Assembly: GCA_049670505.1 (NCBI GenBank)
Contig: JBATTK010000036.1
Span: 1-64,000 of the forward strand
Direction: 5' to 3'
From: JBATTK01 sp049670505
GTDB lineage: Bacteria; Bacteroidota; Bacteroidia; Flavobacteriales; Flavobacteriaceae
DNA: 64,000 bases
Below, piece by piece: positions 1 through 8,270 of this stretch. Positions within the stretch are counted from its first letter, which is position 1, and every line of letters begins with the position of its first letter. A program made the translations under genes and the position numbers. The notes beneath the pieces are model-generated. The model did not search any database. It had not been told where the DNA came from and was given only the letters and a program-made list of their open reading frames with translations.

Positions 1-19
1 ATAAAAGATTTTTTCGCAT
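1..19 (-). CDS. gldG: GldG, gliding-motility ABC transporter component (first 6 codons only)
   Basis: Only the first codons (Met-Arg-Lys-Asn-Leu-Leu) lie in the window. The ATG overlaps the gldF stop by one base (TAATG), the usual sign of translational coupling. The gldF-gldG order is the standard one in Flavobacteriaceae, so the identity is inferred from position rather than from the protein. Confidence 0.55.
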
Positions 20-750
20 TACCTATTCAGGTTTTTAAGTTGAACGACCGTTAGAAAAAGAAAGAACAGGGTGAGGCCTATGAAATAAATCAGGTCCCTT
101 GTATCCAGTACGCCACGTGAAATACTATCAAAATGCGATTTCATACCCAGCTGTTGTATGAAAATAGATGTGCTACCGCTCGAAAAAAGCGTTGCTAGCC
201 CTTCAAAACCATAATAACATAAAAAACAGAGTACCATACCTATAATAAAGGCTACGATCTGGTTTTCGGATAAAGTTGATGCAAAGAGGCCGATTGCGGT
301 ATACGTACCTATGAGAAATAAGAGCCCAAAATAGGATCCCAGCACTACGCCCGTATCCATATTACCTACGGTAGTGCCCAATTGTGAAATACAATATACG
401 TATAGAAGGGTAGGAGCAACGGCCATAATGGCCAATGTATTAGTACCCAGGAATTTACCTCCAACGGTTTGCCCGATCGTTAGGGGTTTTATAAACAATA
501 ACTCTAGGGTACCCAATTTCTTTTCCTCTGAAAAACTCTTCATAGTAATAGCCGGGATCAAAAAAAGAAAAACCCAGGGCACCAAAAGAAAAAAGTTGCC
601 CAGATCGGCAAATCCGTATTCAAAGATGTTAAAAGGCCCTTTGAATACCCATAAGAACAATCCGTTCAATATCAGAAAAAGCCCTACCACCAAATAACCG
701 ATGGACGAGCTGAAGAACGATTGTATTTCCCTTTTGAATATGGCGAACAT
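19..750 (-). CDS. gldF: GldF, gliding-motility-associated ABC transporter permease
   Basis: ABC-2 type permease of 243 residues with about six membrane helices. It opens with a short cytoplasmic amphipathic stretch (MFAIFKREIQSFFSS), and the SFSEEKKLGTLELL loop after the second helix is typical of ABC-2 permeases. In Flavobacterium johnsoniae, GldF works with GldA (ATPase) and GldG in an ABC transporter associated with gliding motility. Length matches the family and the gene is complete. It is followed with a 1-base overlap by the presumed gldG. Upstream is a short run of GAATTAT/GAGTTAA heptamers. Confidence 0.93.
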   Translation of the reverse strand: MFAIFKREIQSFFSSSIGYLVVGLFLILNGLFLWVFKGPFNIFEYGFADLGNFFLLVPWVFLFLIPAITMKSFSEEKKLGTLELLFIKPLTIGQTVGGKFLGTNTLAIMAVAPTLLYVYCISQLGTTVGNMDTGVVLGSYFGLLFLIGTYTAIGLFASTLSENQIVAFIIGMVLCFLCYYGFEGLATLFSSGSTSIFIQQLGMKSHFDSISRGVLDTRDLIYFIGLTLFFLFLTVVQLKNLNR

Positions 751-751
751 T

Positions 752-786
752 TTTATGAATTATGAATTATGAGTTAAGAGTTAGCA
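752..786. repeat. Short heptamer-like tandem repeat (gaattat/gagttaa)
   Basis: Between gldF and the upstream monooxygenase gene lies a short run of seven-base units of the form GAATTAT, GAATTAT, GAGTTAA, GAGTTAG. The same unit type forms a longer run upstream of purC (2998-3060). Confidence 0.6.
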
Positions 787-790
787 TTAT

Positions 791-1087
791 TTAGTTTAAC
801 CTTTCTATCGAATCAAGACTCCAAGCTTCGGGTTTCCCTGCAAACAAAAGCTTGGTTTTGCCCCAAACTTGTTTGAAAAAATCCGAATTCCTATAGCGCT
901 CCAAATCGTTGTCCGTATCCCAATAGCTATAGGTGAAGAATACGGTAGGGTTGTTTTTATCCTGATACAGCTCTAGAAACGAACAACCCTCAAAATTTCG
1001 AATGGTATGTTTGGTTTCTTTAAAAATTTGCTTAAAACTAGCAATATTTTCTTTTTTAAAGGTCAATTTCACGATCCGTACCAACAT
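791..1087 (-). CDS. ABM-family (antibiotic biosynthesis monooxygenase-like) small protein
   Basis: A 98-residue single-domain protein of the dimeric alpha/beta-barrel (ABM) fold. The start (MLVRIVKLTFKKENIASFKQIF) and the centre (EGCSFLELYQDKNNPTVFFTYSYWDT) match the pattern of putative quinol monooxygenases such as YgiN. Substrate cannot be told. Its ATG directly follows the stop codon of the SAM hydroxide adenosyltransferase gene with no gap, so the two are almost certainly cotranscribed; this pairing is common in flavobacteria. Confidence 0.85.
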   Translation of the reverse strand: MLVRIVKLTFKKENIASFKQIFKETKHTIRNFEGCSFLELYQDKNNPTVFFTYSYWDTDNDLERYRNSDFFKQVWGKTKLLFAGKPEAWSLDSIERLN

Positions 1088-1918
1088 TTATATAAAGTTT
1101 ATAATTATGGTATCCCTGTAATCCAATCCAAGTAGGGTAGCGGCCCCTCCCACCGTATTCAGATCACTTTTGTATATGGCAAGCTCTATATAATCGGATG
1201 AATTAAAAAGTGCCAATAAATCCCCAGGGCCCTTACGTTGGGATTTTTCCAGATTGAAATTAAGGATATCACTGTACTTGTGATGGATTTCCGTTATTTT
1301 TTTATTTCTGGCATTCAATTCAAACTTTCTTCCATTTCTGTAGGCATCAAAAAGACTTTTCTGAATGTTCGTTACTATATTACCATAGTTATCAATGTAG
1401 ATGACACTACCTATAATGGTTTTTCCATCATTGGTTATTCTGGGCGAAAACTCCTTTAATTCCTTAAGTTGATGAAAAGGTTTGCCCACAACCTCCAAGG
1501 TACCTCCCCGTGCTATGTGACAAGCTACCTGCACAAAAACATCCAATACGGGAAATGAGCCGTTCACCGGATTAGGGATATTGATTTCAACCATTTTATC
1601 CGGTTTTACCTCGGAGGTTATCAAGCAGATAACCCCGTTATTGGCACTTAGGAAATAATGACCATCTACCAGAACTGCTATATGCTGGTTTTCCGGGGTA
1701 GGTTCGGAATCTACCCCTACGATGTGGATAGTACCCTGCGGAAAAGCTTTATAGGAATTTTTAAGGATATAAGCACACTCTTGAATGTTGAACGGACTTA
1801 TAGCATGGGAAATATCAACAATTTTGGCATCCGGGAGCTCTTGGTATATGGTCCCTTTTATGGCGCCTACAAAATGATCCTTATGTCCAAAATCAGTAGT
1901 TAGGGTAATGATTGCCAT
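1088..1918 (-). CDS. SAM hydroxide adenosyltransferase (DUF62 family)
   Basis: 276-residue member of the S-adenosyl-L-methionine hydroxide adenosyltransferase family, which hydrolyses SAM to adenosine and methionine and is related to bacterial fluorinases and chlorinases. The N-terminal TLTTDFGHKDHFVGAIKG and DISHAISPFNIQECAYIL segments are diagnostic, and an SxxNGV motif (SANNGVICLI) follows near residue 95. Full length. The physiological role is not well understood. First gene of a two-gene unit; divergent from phoH across 126 bases. Confidence 0.9.
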   Translation of the reverse strand: MAIITLTTDFGHKDHFVGAIKGTIYQELPDAKIVDISHAISPFNIQECAYILKNSYKAFPQGTIHIVGVDSEPTPENQHIAVLVDGHYFLSANNGVICLITSEVKPDKMVEINIPNPVNGSFPVLDVFVQVACHIARGGTLEVVGKPFHQLKELKEFSPRITNDGKTIIGSVIYIDNYGNIVTNIQKSLFDAYRNGRKFELNARNKKITEIHHKYSDILNFNLEKSQRKGPGDLLALFNSSDYIELAIYKSDLNTVGGAATLLGLDYRDTIIINFI

Positions 1919-2044
1919 GTAGCACTGTTGATATGTTTTTATTTAGGCAAACTGATTTTTACTTAAGTTTGTTGGACAAAATTACACAAAAAAATAGCGA
2001 ACGGAAATTTATCCGTTAAGAACAATTTTTAAAACCCACATTCT

Positions 2045-2998
2045 TTGAACGAACTTATAATAGAACTCACCGATATTAGCCCAAGGGAGTTTTTCGGACA
2101 ACAAAATGCAAATATAGATATACTTAAAAAATTCTTTCCAAAATTAAAGATCGTTGCCCGAGGTAGTAAAATAAAGGTATATGGTGACGAAGAGCTGTTG
2201 GATGAGTTCGATAAGCGGTTCGATATGCTAACATCGCATTTTGTCAAATACAATAAACTGGATGAAAATGCCATAGAACGGGTACTTACGAGTGAAGGTG
2301 AAGAGGATTATGAATCATCGGTAAATAGTGGAAACGTTCTGGTGCACGGTGTCAACGGCAGGTTAATAAAGGCACAGACGGCCAACCAACGGAAATTGGT
2401 GGATGCTTCCCAAAAAAACGATATGGTATTCGCCATTGGCCCTGCAGGTACTGGAAAAACATATACGGGTGTTGCTTTAGCGGTCAAAGCGTTGAAAGAA
2501 AAGCAGGTAAAGCGTATTATCTTAACGAGACCTGCAGTAGAAGCCGGGGAAAACTTAGGTTTTTTACCGGGAGATTTAAAGGAAAAATTAGATCCGTATA
2601 TGCAGCCGCTTTACGATGCGTTACGCGATATGATCCCCAGTGAAAAATTGGCCCATTATGTGGAGAACGGGACTATACAAATTGCGCCTATGGCCTTTAT
2701 GCGGGGAAGGACCTTGGACAATGCCTTTGTTATTTTGGACGAGGCACAAAATACGACCCATGCACAAATGAAAATGTTTTTGACCCGTATGGGAAAGAGT
2801 GCCAAGTTTTTGATTACCGGCGATCCGGGACAAATAGATTTGCCAAGAAGGGTAATCTCCGGTCTAAAGGAGGCTTTATTGATTCTTAAGAACGTGCAGG
2901 GTATCCAAATGATCTATTTGGATGATAAGGACGTTATCCGACATAAATTGGTCAAAAAAGTGATCGATGCCTATAAGAACATAGAGCATCAGAATTAA
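2045..2998 (+). CDS. phoH: PhoH family ATPase
   Basis: 317-residue PhoH-like P-loop ATPase. Walker A is GPAGTGKT at residues 132-139 and Walker B is VILDEAQN at about 219-226; the TRPAVEAGENLGFLPGD segment is typical of the family. An N-terminal KH-like region (residues about 30-70) suggests RNA binding, as in PhoL-type proteins. The start is TTG; no ATG is available before the conserved N-terminus, and TTG starts are usual in flavobacteria. Probably acts in RNA metabolism or stress; the exact role is unproven. A TAAGTTTG -7-like box lies at 1964-1971. Confidence 0.93.
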   Translation: MNELIIELTDISPREFFGQQNANIDILKKFFPKLKIVARGSKIKVYGDEELLDEFDKRFDMLTSHFVKYNKLDENAIERVLTSEGEEDYESSVNSGNVLVHGVNGRLIKAQTANQRKLVDASQKNDMVFAIGPAGTGKTYTGVALAVKALKEKQVKRIILTRPAVEAGENLGFLPGDLKEKLDPYMQPLYDALRDMIPSEKLAHYVENGTIQIAPMAFMRGRTLDNAFVILDEAQNTTHAQMKMFLTRMGKSAKFLITGDPGQIDLPRRVISGLKEALLILKNVQGIQMIYLDDKDVIRHKLVKKVIDAYKNIEHQN

Positions 2999-3144
2999 GA
3001 GTTAAGAATTAAGAGTTAAAAATTAAGAGTTATGAATTAAGAGTTATCGGTTCAGGGTTGAGAAATTATCAGGACAAGACCATCAACGAATTATAAGTTA
3101 AGAGTTATGGGTTCAGAGTTGAGAAATTACCGGGGTAATACCAT
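2998..3144. repeat. Heptamer run and imperfect 42-bp direct duplication reaching into purC
   Basis: From 2998 the sequence repeats GAGTTAA/GAATTAA units. A 42-base block at 3042-3083 is then repeated with 7 mismatches at 3103-3144. The second copy contains the purC start codon and its first dozen codons. Read in the purC frame, the first copy gives I-G-S-G-L-R-N-Y-Q-D-K-T-I and then meets a stop codon. Confidence 0.8.
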
Positions 3145-4087
3145 TATAGCCACAAACTTTCATTTCCCCACCCAAGAAAGTGTCTACAAAGGAAAAGTTA
3201 GGGAAGTATATCGACTACAAAATGATATTTTGGTGATGATCGCAACGGATAGGCTTTCTGCCTTTGATGTGGTTATGCCCAAGGGAATCCCTTATAAAGG
3301 ACAAATTCTTAATCAGATAGCGACCAAGATGATGGCCGCTACAAAGGATATTGTTCCCAATTGGTTATTGGCCACTCCCGATCCCAATGTTGCCATAGGA
3401 CATGCATGCGAACCTTTCAAAGTAGAGATGGTCATACGGGGATATCTTTCCGGGCATGCAGCTAGGGAATATAAAGCGGGAAGAAGACTACTCTGTGGAG
3501 TTCCCATGCCCAATGATATGAAGGAGAACGATAAATTTACCGAACCTATTATTACTCCGGCTACCAAGGCCGAAAAAGGAGATCATGACGAGGATATTTC
3601 CCGAGATGCCATTTTGGATCGTGGAATTGTTTCCGAAGAAGATTATACAGTTCTTGAAAAATATACCAAGGCGCTATTTCAAAGAGGAACCGAAATAGCC
3701 GCCGAGAGGGGTCTTATTCTAGTGGATACCAAATATGAATTCGGTAAAACCAAAGACGGGAAGATCGTGTTGATCGATGAAATCCACACACCCGACTCAT
3801 CACGCTATTTCTATACGGATGGATATCAGGAACGTCAGGATAGGGGAGAAACCCAAAAACAGCTTTCTAAAGAGTTTGTACGTCAGTGGTTGATATCCAA
3901 TGGCTTTCAAGGGCTGGAAGGTCAGGAAATCCCGGAGATGACGGATGCATACATAGACACGGTATCCAATCGTTATATTGAACTTTATGAGAACATAACG
4001 GGCGCACCTTTTGTGAAGGCCGATATTTCCAATATCCAAGGCCGGATAGAAAAAAATGTTTTAAAGTATCTAGAGGAACGCCCTTAG
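3107..4087 (+). CDS. purC: Phosphoribosylaminoimidazole-succinocarboxamide synthase
   Basis: SAICAR synthase (326 residues, the longer form also seen in yeast), which joins CAIR and aspartate with ATP in purine synthesis. Visible family motifs: VYKGKVREVYRL, TDRLSAFDVVMPKGIPYKGQILNQ, RGYLSGHAA and LIDEIHTPDSSRYF. Family members usually begin only a residue or two before the NTI..TNF segment; here ten residues (MGSELRNYRG) precede it, coded by the repeat just upstream. TTG at codon 5 (3119) is an alternative start. The TAG stop straddles the edge of a 162-bp inverted-repeat element. Confidence 0.93.
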   Translation: MGSELRNYRGNTIIATNFHFPTQESVYKGKVREVYRLQNDILVMIATDRLSAFDVVMPKGIPYKGQILNQIATKMMAATKDIVPNWLLATPDPNVAIGHACEPFKVEMVIRGYLSGHAAREYKAGRRLLCGVPMPNDMKENDKFTEPIITPATKAEKGDHDEDISRDAILDRGIVSEEDYTVLEKYTKALFQRGTEIAAERGLILVDTKYEFGKTKDGKIVLIDEIHTPDSSRYFYTDGYQERQDRGETQKQLSKEFVRQWLISNGFQGLEGQEIPEMTDAYIDTVSNRYIELYENITGAPFVKADISNIQGRIEKNVLKYLEERP

Positions 4088-4247
4088 GGCCTGTTAACAC
4101 TAAGCCTAAAATTGGCTTTTTCGCCCTTTTTTCCTATTTTTTCGTCGGTTTTTGACAACGTAGCCCGCTATGTTTTACAAAATCCGCCTCAAAATTCGAG
4201 AAAATCATCAAAAAATCCATGATTTCCGTTTAGTGTTAACACGCCCT
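4086..4247. mobile_element. 162-bp MITE-like element with 18-bp terminal inverted repeats
   Basis: The ends are inverted copies of AGGGCNTGTTAACACTAA (4086-4103 and the reverse complement at 4230-4247), matching at 17 of 18 bases. The interior is AT-rich, with no ORF and a small TAGC-CC-GCTA palindrome. ACGCCCTTAG occurs directly at 4078-4087 and again at 4241-4250, overlapping the ends, which may be target-site duplication. No transposase is present, so the parent element is unknown. The purC stop lies across the left edge. A paired terminator is a possible alternative, but the stem arms are about 125 bases apart. Confidence 0.55.
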
Positions 4248-4265
4248 TAGCTTTTTTACGAGATG

Positions 4266-4922
4266 CTATTTTAACAATGACCTTAAAGTCAATTCGTTTT
4301 TTTCCTGCAGCTTATTCAATATTTTTAAAAAAGCAATGGCCGTAATGTAAGCATCTCCGATAGCCGTGTGTCGGTCTTTTTTTGAAATATCAAATTTATC
4401 CGCGAGCTCTTCCAGGGCATAAGTTTCTTTTTTTTGAAGCAGGTACGATCTGAGGAGGGTCTTTTTATAAAGGACGGCCGTATCCAGAACGGTATTCTTT
4501 AATTTAGGTAAGCCAAGGCGTTTCAATGCTTTATTGATCATCTGTATATCAAATGGAGCATGATGGGCCACAATAACTTTGTTTCCCAAATAGCCTAAAA
4601 GTTGTGTAATCGCCTCCTCTTCTGAAACCTTGGTGATGTTGCCTCGCTTTAGAATCCCATGGATCTCGGCCGTCCTGGAGTCATAATGCTCTTGTGCTAT
4701 ATAAATTTCCAGGCTCTTGTTTATAGCAATTGTTCTATTTTTTAGACTTAGGGCACCAATGCAAAGTATTCGGTCTTGGTCAAAATCAAAACCTGTAGTC
4801 TCGGTATCCAATACCACAAATTCTATTTCATTCAGATGGGAAGGAAGATTATTGGTGAATTGCCCCTCATAGGTACTCCAAAACTCAGGTAATTCCGCTT
4901 TTTTATGTTTAAAGAACCCCAT
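4266..4922 (-). CDS. DEDDh 3'-5' exonuclease, DNA polymerase III epsilon-like
   Basis: 218-residue RNase T/DnaQ-type exonuclease. Exo I is VLDTETTG (Asp39, Glu41), Exo II is HHAPFDIQ near residue 120, and Exo III is RHTAIGDA near residue 185 with the His of the DEDDh class. It lacks polymerase or tau-binding parts and is not the replicative proofreading subunit by context. The ATG overlaps the stop of the upstream CNB-CBS-DUF294 gene by one base (TAATG). This pairing recurs in many bacteria and suggests the exonuclease works with that signalling protein; the substrate is unknown. Confidence 0.88.
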   Translation of the reverse strand: MGFFKHKKAELPEFWSTYEGQFTNNLPSHLNEIEFVVLDTETTGFDFDQDRILCIGALSLKNRTIAINKSLEIYIAQEHYDSRTAEIHGILKRGNITKVSEEEAITQLLGYLGNKVIVAHHAPFDIQMINKALKRLGLPKLKNTVLDTAVLYKKTLLRSYLLQKKETYALEELADKFDISKKDRHTAIGDAYITAIAFLKILNKLQEKNELTLRSLLK

Positions 4923-6844
4923 TATCTTAGAATATTTGCAACCTTAAATCGTACGGTCACTACCTCTTGCAGCTCTTTGATCGTTTTAAAGGTTCTTTTT
5001 AATTTTATTTTTTCCGCTTTCGTCAATTTATCCAAAGCAATGAACCGTCCGGAATCGTTATGCAATAGTCCTTGTTTGGTTCTAAATTTAAGCAATGCCT
5101 TGGTAGCATAGGAACATGCTAGATATAGCTCTTCATTATTGGGTTCTAGCTCGGCCAATTTCTCAAATCGTTCCGCAGTATTGTTAATGGATTGGACGGA
5201 ATGGGATAGTATAAGTACTCTTGCAGCATCTGTAAGCGGCATCAAAGCTCTCATTTTAAGATCAAAAAAGTCTTTGTGCGCACCATCTTGCTCTACCAAA
5301 AGTTTCCTAAAAAAACCTGTCGGGGATGGGTTCTGGAGTGCTCCACTTGCCAAGTGAAGATAAAAAATGGGATACTTCTTCACACTGTCAAAAATATGTG
5401 CCGATAGTTCCTCTACAAGTTCCTTATTACCATAGATGAGGTTATAATCAAAAAAAATGGAGGAAAGCAGTACTTCATCGGACCCAGGGTTAATGATCCA
5501 ATGGGAAGTTGTATTCTTCCATTCTTTTAGGCTCAAACACCATTTAGGATTGGAGGCCATCATTTCCGCAGGACAATATTCATAACCTATGGTATAAAGA
5601 CCTTTATTTACCAAATGGGCCAATTCCAAAAAATATGCAGTAATCTCGGGGAGTTTTTCCTCATCTACATCTTCAAAGATCAAGGCGTTGTCCTGATCGG
5701 TATGCAATAATTGTTCACTACGGCCCTGACTCCCCATAGCAAGCCATGCAAATTTCACCGGAGGTGGGAAGTCCATTTTCCGCAGTGAGATTTTAATGAC
5801 CTGTTTAATACAGGCATCATTAAGCTCGGATATGATTTTCATGGTCAAGGTCATAGGAATGTTTTGCTCCAAATATCCCTTTAGCAATTCCATGATGTTT
5901 TTACGTATTTCCTTGATATGCTTACATTTTTTGGAACGTTTTATGGCCTTTATTAGTACTGCCGGATTATTTCCCAAGGCTACCATAACATCGTGCCTTG
6001 ATAAAATACCGACTACTTTGGTATTTGGAGTGCCATCTTCCGTAAGACATAAATGACTGATATTACTTTTCATCATTGCCATTTGAGCCTGTGTAATGGT
6101 CAGTTTATGGGGATAGGTTATTACCGGGGAGGTCATTATTTTAGCGGCAATGGTGTTTATGGGGTATGCCCCGGTAACAATTTTATTGCGCAGGTCCTTA
6201 TCCGTTACAATACCGACCGGTAATTCATCTTTGACCACTAACATGGCACCAACATTCTTTTTGGTCATGGTTTTGGCAATGGATTTTGCTGTGGTATTTT
6301 CCGAACAAACCACTAATTTTTTAGAGTATTTTACGGGTTGAAGATCTAATAGTTTTGTATCCGGATTTGCGGGTTCCAGGCTTTCAATTTCCCCTAAGAG
6401 GGTACCCCTATAGCTTTCGGAGTACGGATTTCTTGTATTGGAAGCAAAACTTTCTATCAAAAAAATGCCCACTTCCTTGTTCTCCAGTGCATAGGGCCTA
6501 AAGATATCTATAGGAATGGCATACAGTATACTTTCCTCATGGGCTTTGGCCTCCAACTTATAATTTTCATTGGCCATAAGTGGTCTGAGGCCAAAAATAT
6601 CCCCTTCATCACAAATATCCACAATATCATTTTCCGGGGTTTTTATAAGTGATATTGCTCCTTTATGTACCACATAGAAATGGGAATGGGGAGTTTCGTC
6701 CTTTGAAAAGACAATGCCGCTTTTCTCCTTGTATACGATGCTTATCTCTTGTGACAACTTTTCAAGGTCGCTTCGTTTTATCTCGTTAAAAGGCGGATAA
6801 TTTTTTAAAAAATCGGCGACCCTTTCTGAGATAGTGTTCTTCAT
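4922..6844 (-). CDS. CNB-CBS-CBS-DUF294 nucleotidyltransferase-like signalling protein
   Basis: 640 residues, no membrane segments. Order: cyclic-nucleotide-binding-like domain (about 1-130), two CBS repeats (about 165-290), a DUF294 GlnD-like nucleotidyltransferase core with GSQGRSE at 371-377 and Asp383/Asp385 (TDQDNAL), and the helical DUF294 C-terminal domain to the end. The layout suggests control of a nucleotidyl-transfer reaction by bound nucleotides, as in GlnD or adenylyltransferases. The target is unknown. It is the first gene of a tight pair with an exonuclease. In other bacteria such genes are often beside acetate/sodium symporters; none is adjacent here. Confidence 0.87.
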   Translation of the reverse strand: MKNTISERVADFLKNYPPFNEIKRSDLEKLSQEISIVYKEKSGIVFSKDETPHSHFYVVHKGAISLIKTPENDIVDICDEGDIFGLRPLMANENYKLEAKAHEESILYAIPIDIFRPYALENKEVGIFLIESFASNTRNPYSESYRGTLLGEIESLEPANPDTKLLDLQPVKYSKKLVVCSENTTAKSIAKTMTKKNVGAMLVVKDELPVGIVTDKDLRNKIVTGAYPINTIAAKIMTSPVITYPHKLTITQAQMAMMKSNISHLCLTEDGTPNTKVVGILSRHDVMVALGNNPAVLIKAIKRSKKCKHIKEIRKNIMELLKGYLEQNIPMTLTMKIISELNDACIKQVIKISLRKMDFPPPVKFAWLAMGSQGRSEQLLHTDQDNALIFEDVDEEKLPEITAYFLELAHLVNKGLYTIGYEYCPAEMMASNPKWCLSLKEWKNTTSHWIINPGSDEVLLSSIFFDYNLIYGNKELVEELSAHIFDSVKKYPIFYLHLASGALQNPSPTGFFRKLLVEQDGAHKDFFDLKMRALMPLTDAARVLILSHSVQSINNTAERFEKLAELEPNNEELYLACSYATKALLKFRTKQGLLHNDSGRFIALDKLTKAEKIKLKRTFKTIKELQEVVTVRFKVANILR

Positions 6845-6891
6845 GCTTCCTGTTTGAGTCCAAAGTTACTTTATTGAGGGAATACCAAAAA

Positions 6892-6917
6892 GAAAAAAAG
6901 ACCACAATTTGTGGTCT
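6892..6917 (-). terminator. Rho-independent terminator behind the tRNA-Met 3'-end remnant
   Basis: On the minus strand, GACCACAA-A-TTGTGGTC is a perfect 8-bp stem followed by a run of seven T. It lies just beyond the orphan tRNA-Met 3' end at 6923-6947, as a terminator would lie behind a real tRNA gene. Confidence 0.75.
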
Positions 6918-6922
6918 TATAC

Positions 6923-6947
6923 TAGTAGCGAGAGGGGGACTTGAACC
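6923..6947 (-). repeat. Orphan tRNA-Met 3'-end fragment (candidate att site)
   Basis: 25 bases identical to 14661-14685, the 3' end of the intact tRNA-Met gene, including half of the T-arm, the acceptor strand and the CTA that follows. The rest of the tRNA is missing and the sequence diverges abruptly. Same orientation as the intact gene, 7.7 kb away: the pattern left by integration at a tRNA 3' end. Confidence 0.75.
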
Positions 6948-7140
6948 AGTGGATCTATCCGTCATTGGTTTTATAGGATATTGAAAAAACTACTAAATGT
7001 TTTAGGTAAAATATTCAATTTATTATTAAAATGAGCGTCTGAAAAAGGACAAGGTATTTCATCGAAAAATCTAAATAATAACTTTTAAATAACACAAATA
7101 TTCCTACATTACGTCAGATTTTTAACCAAACCTACTTTCA

Positions 7141-8259
7141 ATGAAAAAATCAATCGGACGTATTATGTTTTTTTTGATAGCCCTGAATATGGGATGTCAG
7201 ACCGAAGAATTAGCGCCAAAAGAAGATAGTATCAGCCTTAGGGCGAAGGCATGGTACGGCGAAAACCATAACCTTCTTTTGAATTCCAACCCAAGTTTTT
7301 ATGGTTATCCCGATTGGGAAAACTTTATAGAGGTGGGAGATGAAATCTATTTCCCACTTATTTCGGAATTAAATGGCAGAAAACAAGAAAAGGATATTAA
7401 CAAAGCAGACATGGTATTTGCCAAATCCTATCTTGTTCTTGAAAACATCGAAGGGATAGGTTTTGAGGAATCCCTAAAGGTATTTGTAAGCCAAGACAAT
7501 AGTAGTTTTGAAGATGAGAGCTATGCATCGGGTCTTTCTTATTTACACTACGACTCCAATAATAATTTGATTGAATATGTATTAACGGAGGAAGGTATCA
7601 GCAATGAAATTTCCAACCCGACTATAACGGGAGCCAGCATATCTGCCAAATGTAAGACCTACCATGTTATACGCACGGATACTTATACCGATGGTTCGGT
7701 AGAAGTTACCTTGTTATTTTCTTATCAAGCATGTGATGGCGGTGGTGGAAGTAGTGGTGGTAGTGGTAGTGGTAGTGATGGCGGTGGAAACACTAGTGAT
7801 TTACCATTAGCCGACGAGGAACCACCTAGTTGTAAAAGTTTCGATTTCAAAAAAACCGGAAGTAATTGGCAAGAAAGCAATGTTAGAGGAGTTTACTTTA
7901 ACGTTTGGTTAACCTATACAACTCCTCCATATCTTGAATACAGATATACGGTTAAATTGGACCAACCCGTAAACTTTGGAGCACCACTCAAAGATAGACG
8001 TGGTGTTGAGCTGCCAGCGGGAACATTAGCTTCCGCATCAGCAAATGCACTCCATACCTCTATGAAAGAAACAGTTGACGCTTTTGACGGTCAACAAGTA
8101 AATACGAGTGTCATAGAAAGTTATTTTAAGGAAAGAATTAGAATAAATTATCCATTGCATATAATTGGTGGTAGAGCAAACACAAACTCTACGAGCAGTC
8201 TTCCTGCTACTCAGTATGAGGCTACAACCCGTTCTGATTTTGGAGGTTGTCATAATTAA
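7141..8259 (+). CDS. Lipoprotein of unknown function with Gly/Ser linker
   Basis: 372 residues. A lipoprotein signal ends at the lipobox LNMGC (Cys19). An N-terminal domain (about 25-195) is followed by a glycine/serine linker (about 199-220), then a C-terminal domain of about 150 residues. I do not recognise either domain. Flexible linker plus unrelated C-terminal domain is a layout shared with some secreted effectors and surface-anchored enzymes, but no catalytic motif is evident. The next gene starts 11 bases on and is likely cotranscribed. The region is AT-rich compared with flanking genes and lies inside the tRNA-Met-bounded segment. Confidence 0.75.
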   Translation: MKKSIGRIMFFLIALNMGCQTEELAPKEDSISLRAKAWYGENHNLLLNSNPSFYGYPDWENFIEVGDEIYFPLISELNGRKQEKDINKADMVFAKSYLVLENIEGIGFEESLKVFVSQDNSSFEDESYASGLSYLHYDSNNNLIEYVLTEEGISNEISNPTITGASISAKCKTYHVIRTDTYTDGSVEVTLLFSYQACDGGGGSSGGSGSGSDGGGNTSDLPLADEEPPSCKSFDFKKTGSNWQESNVRGVYFNVWLTYTTPPYLEYRYTVKLDQPVNFGAPLKDRRGVELPAGTLASASANALHTSMKETVDAFDGQQVNTSVIESYFKERIRINYPLHIIGGRANTNSTSSLPATQYEATTRSDFGGCHN

Positions 8260-8270
8260 ATTTAAACGAA

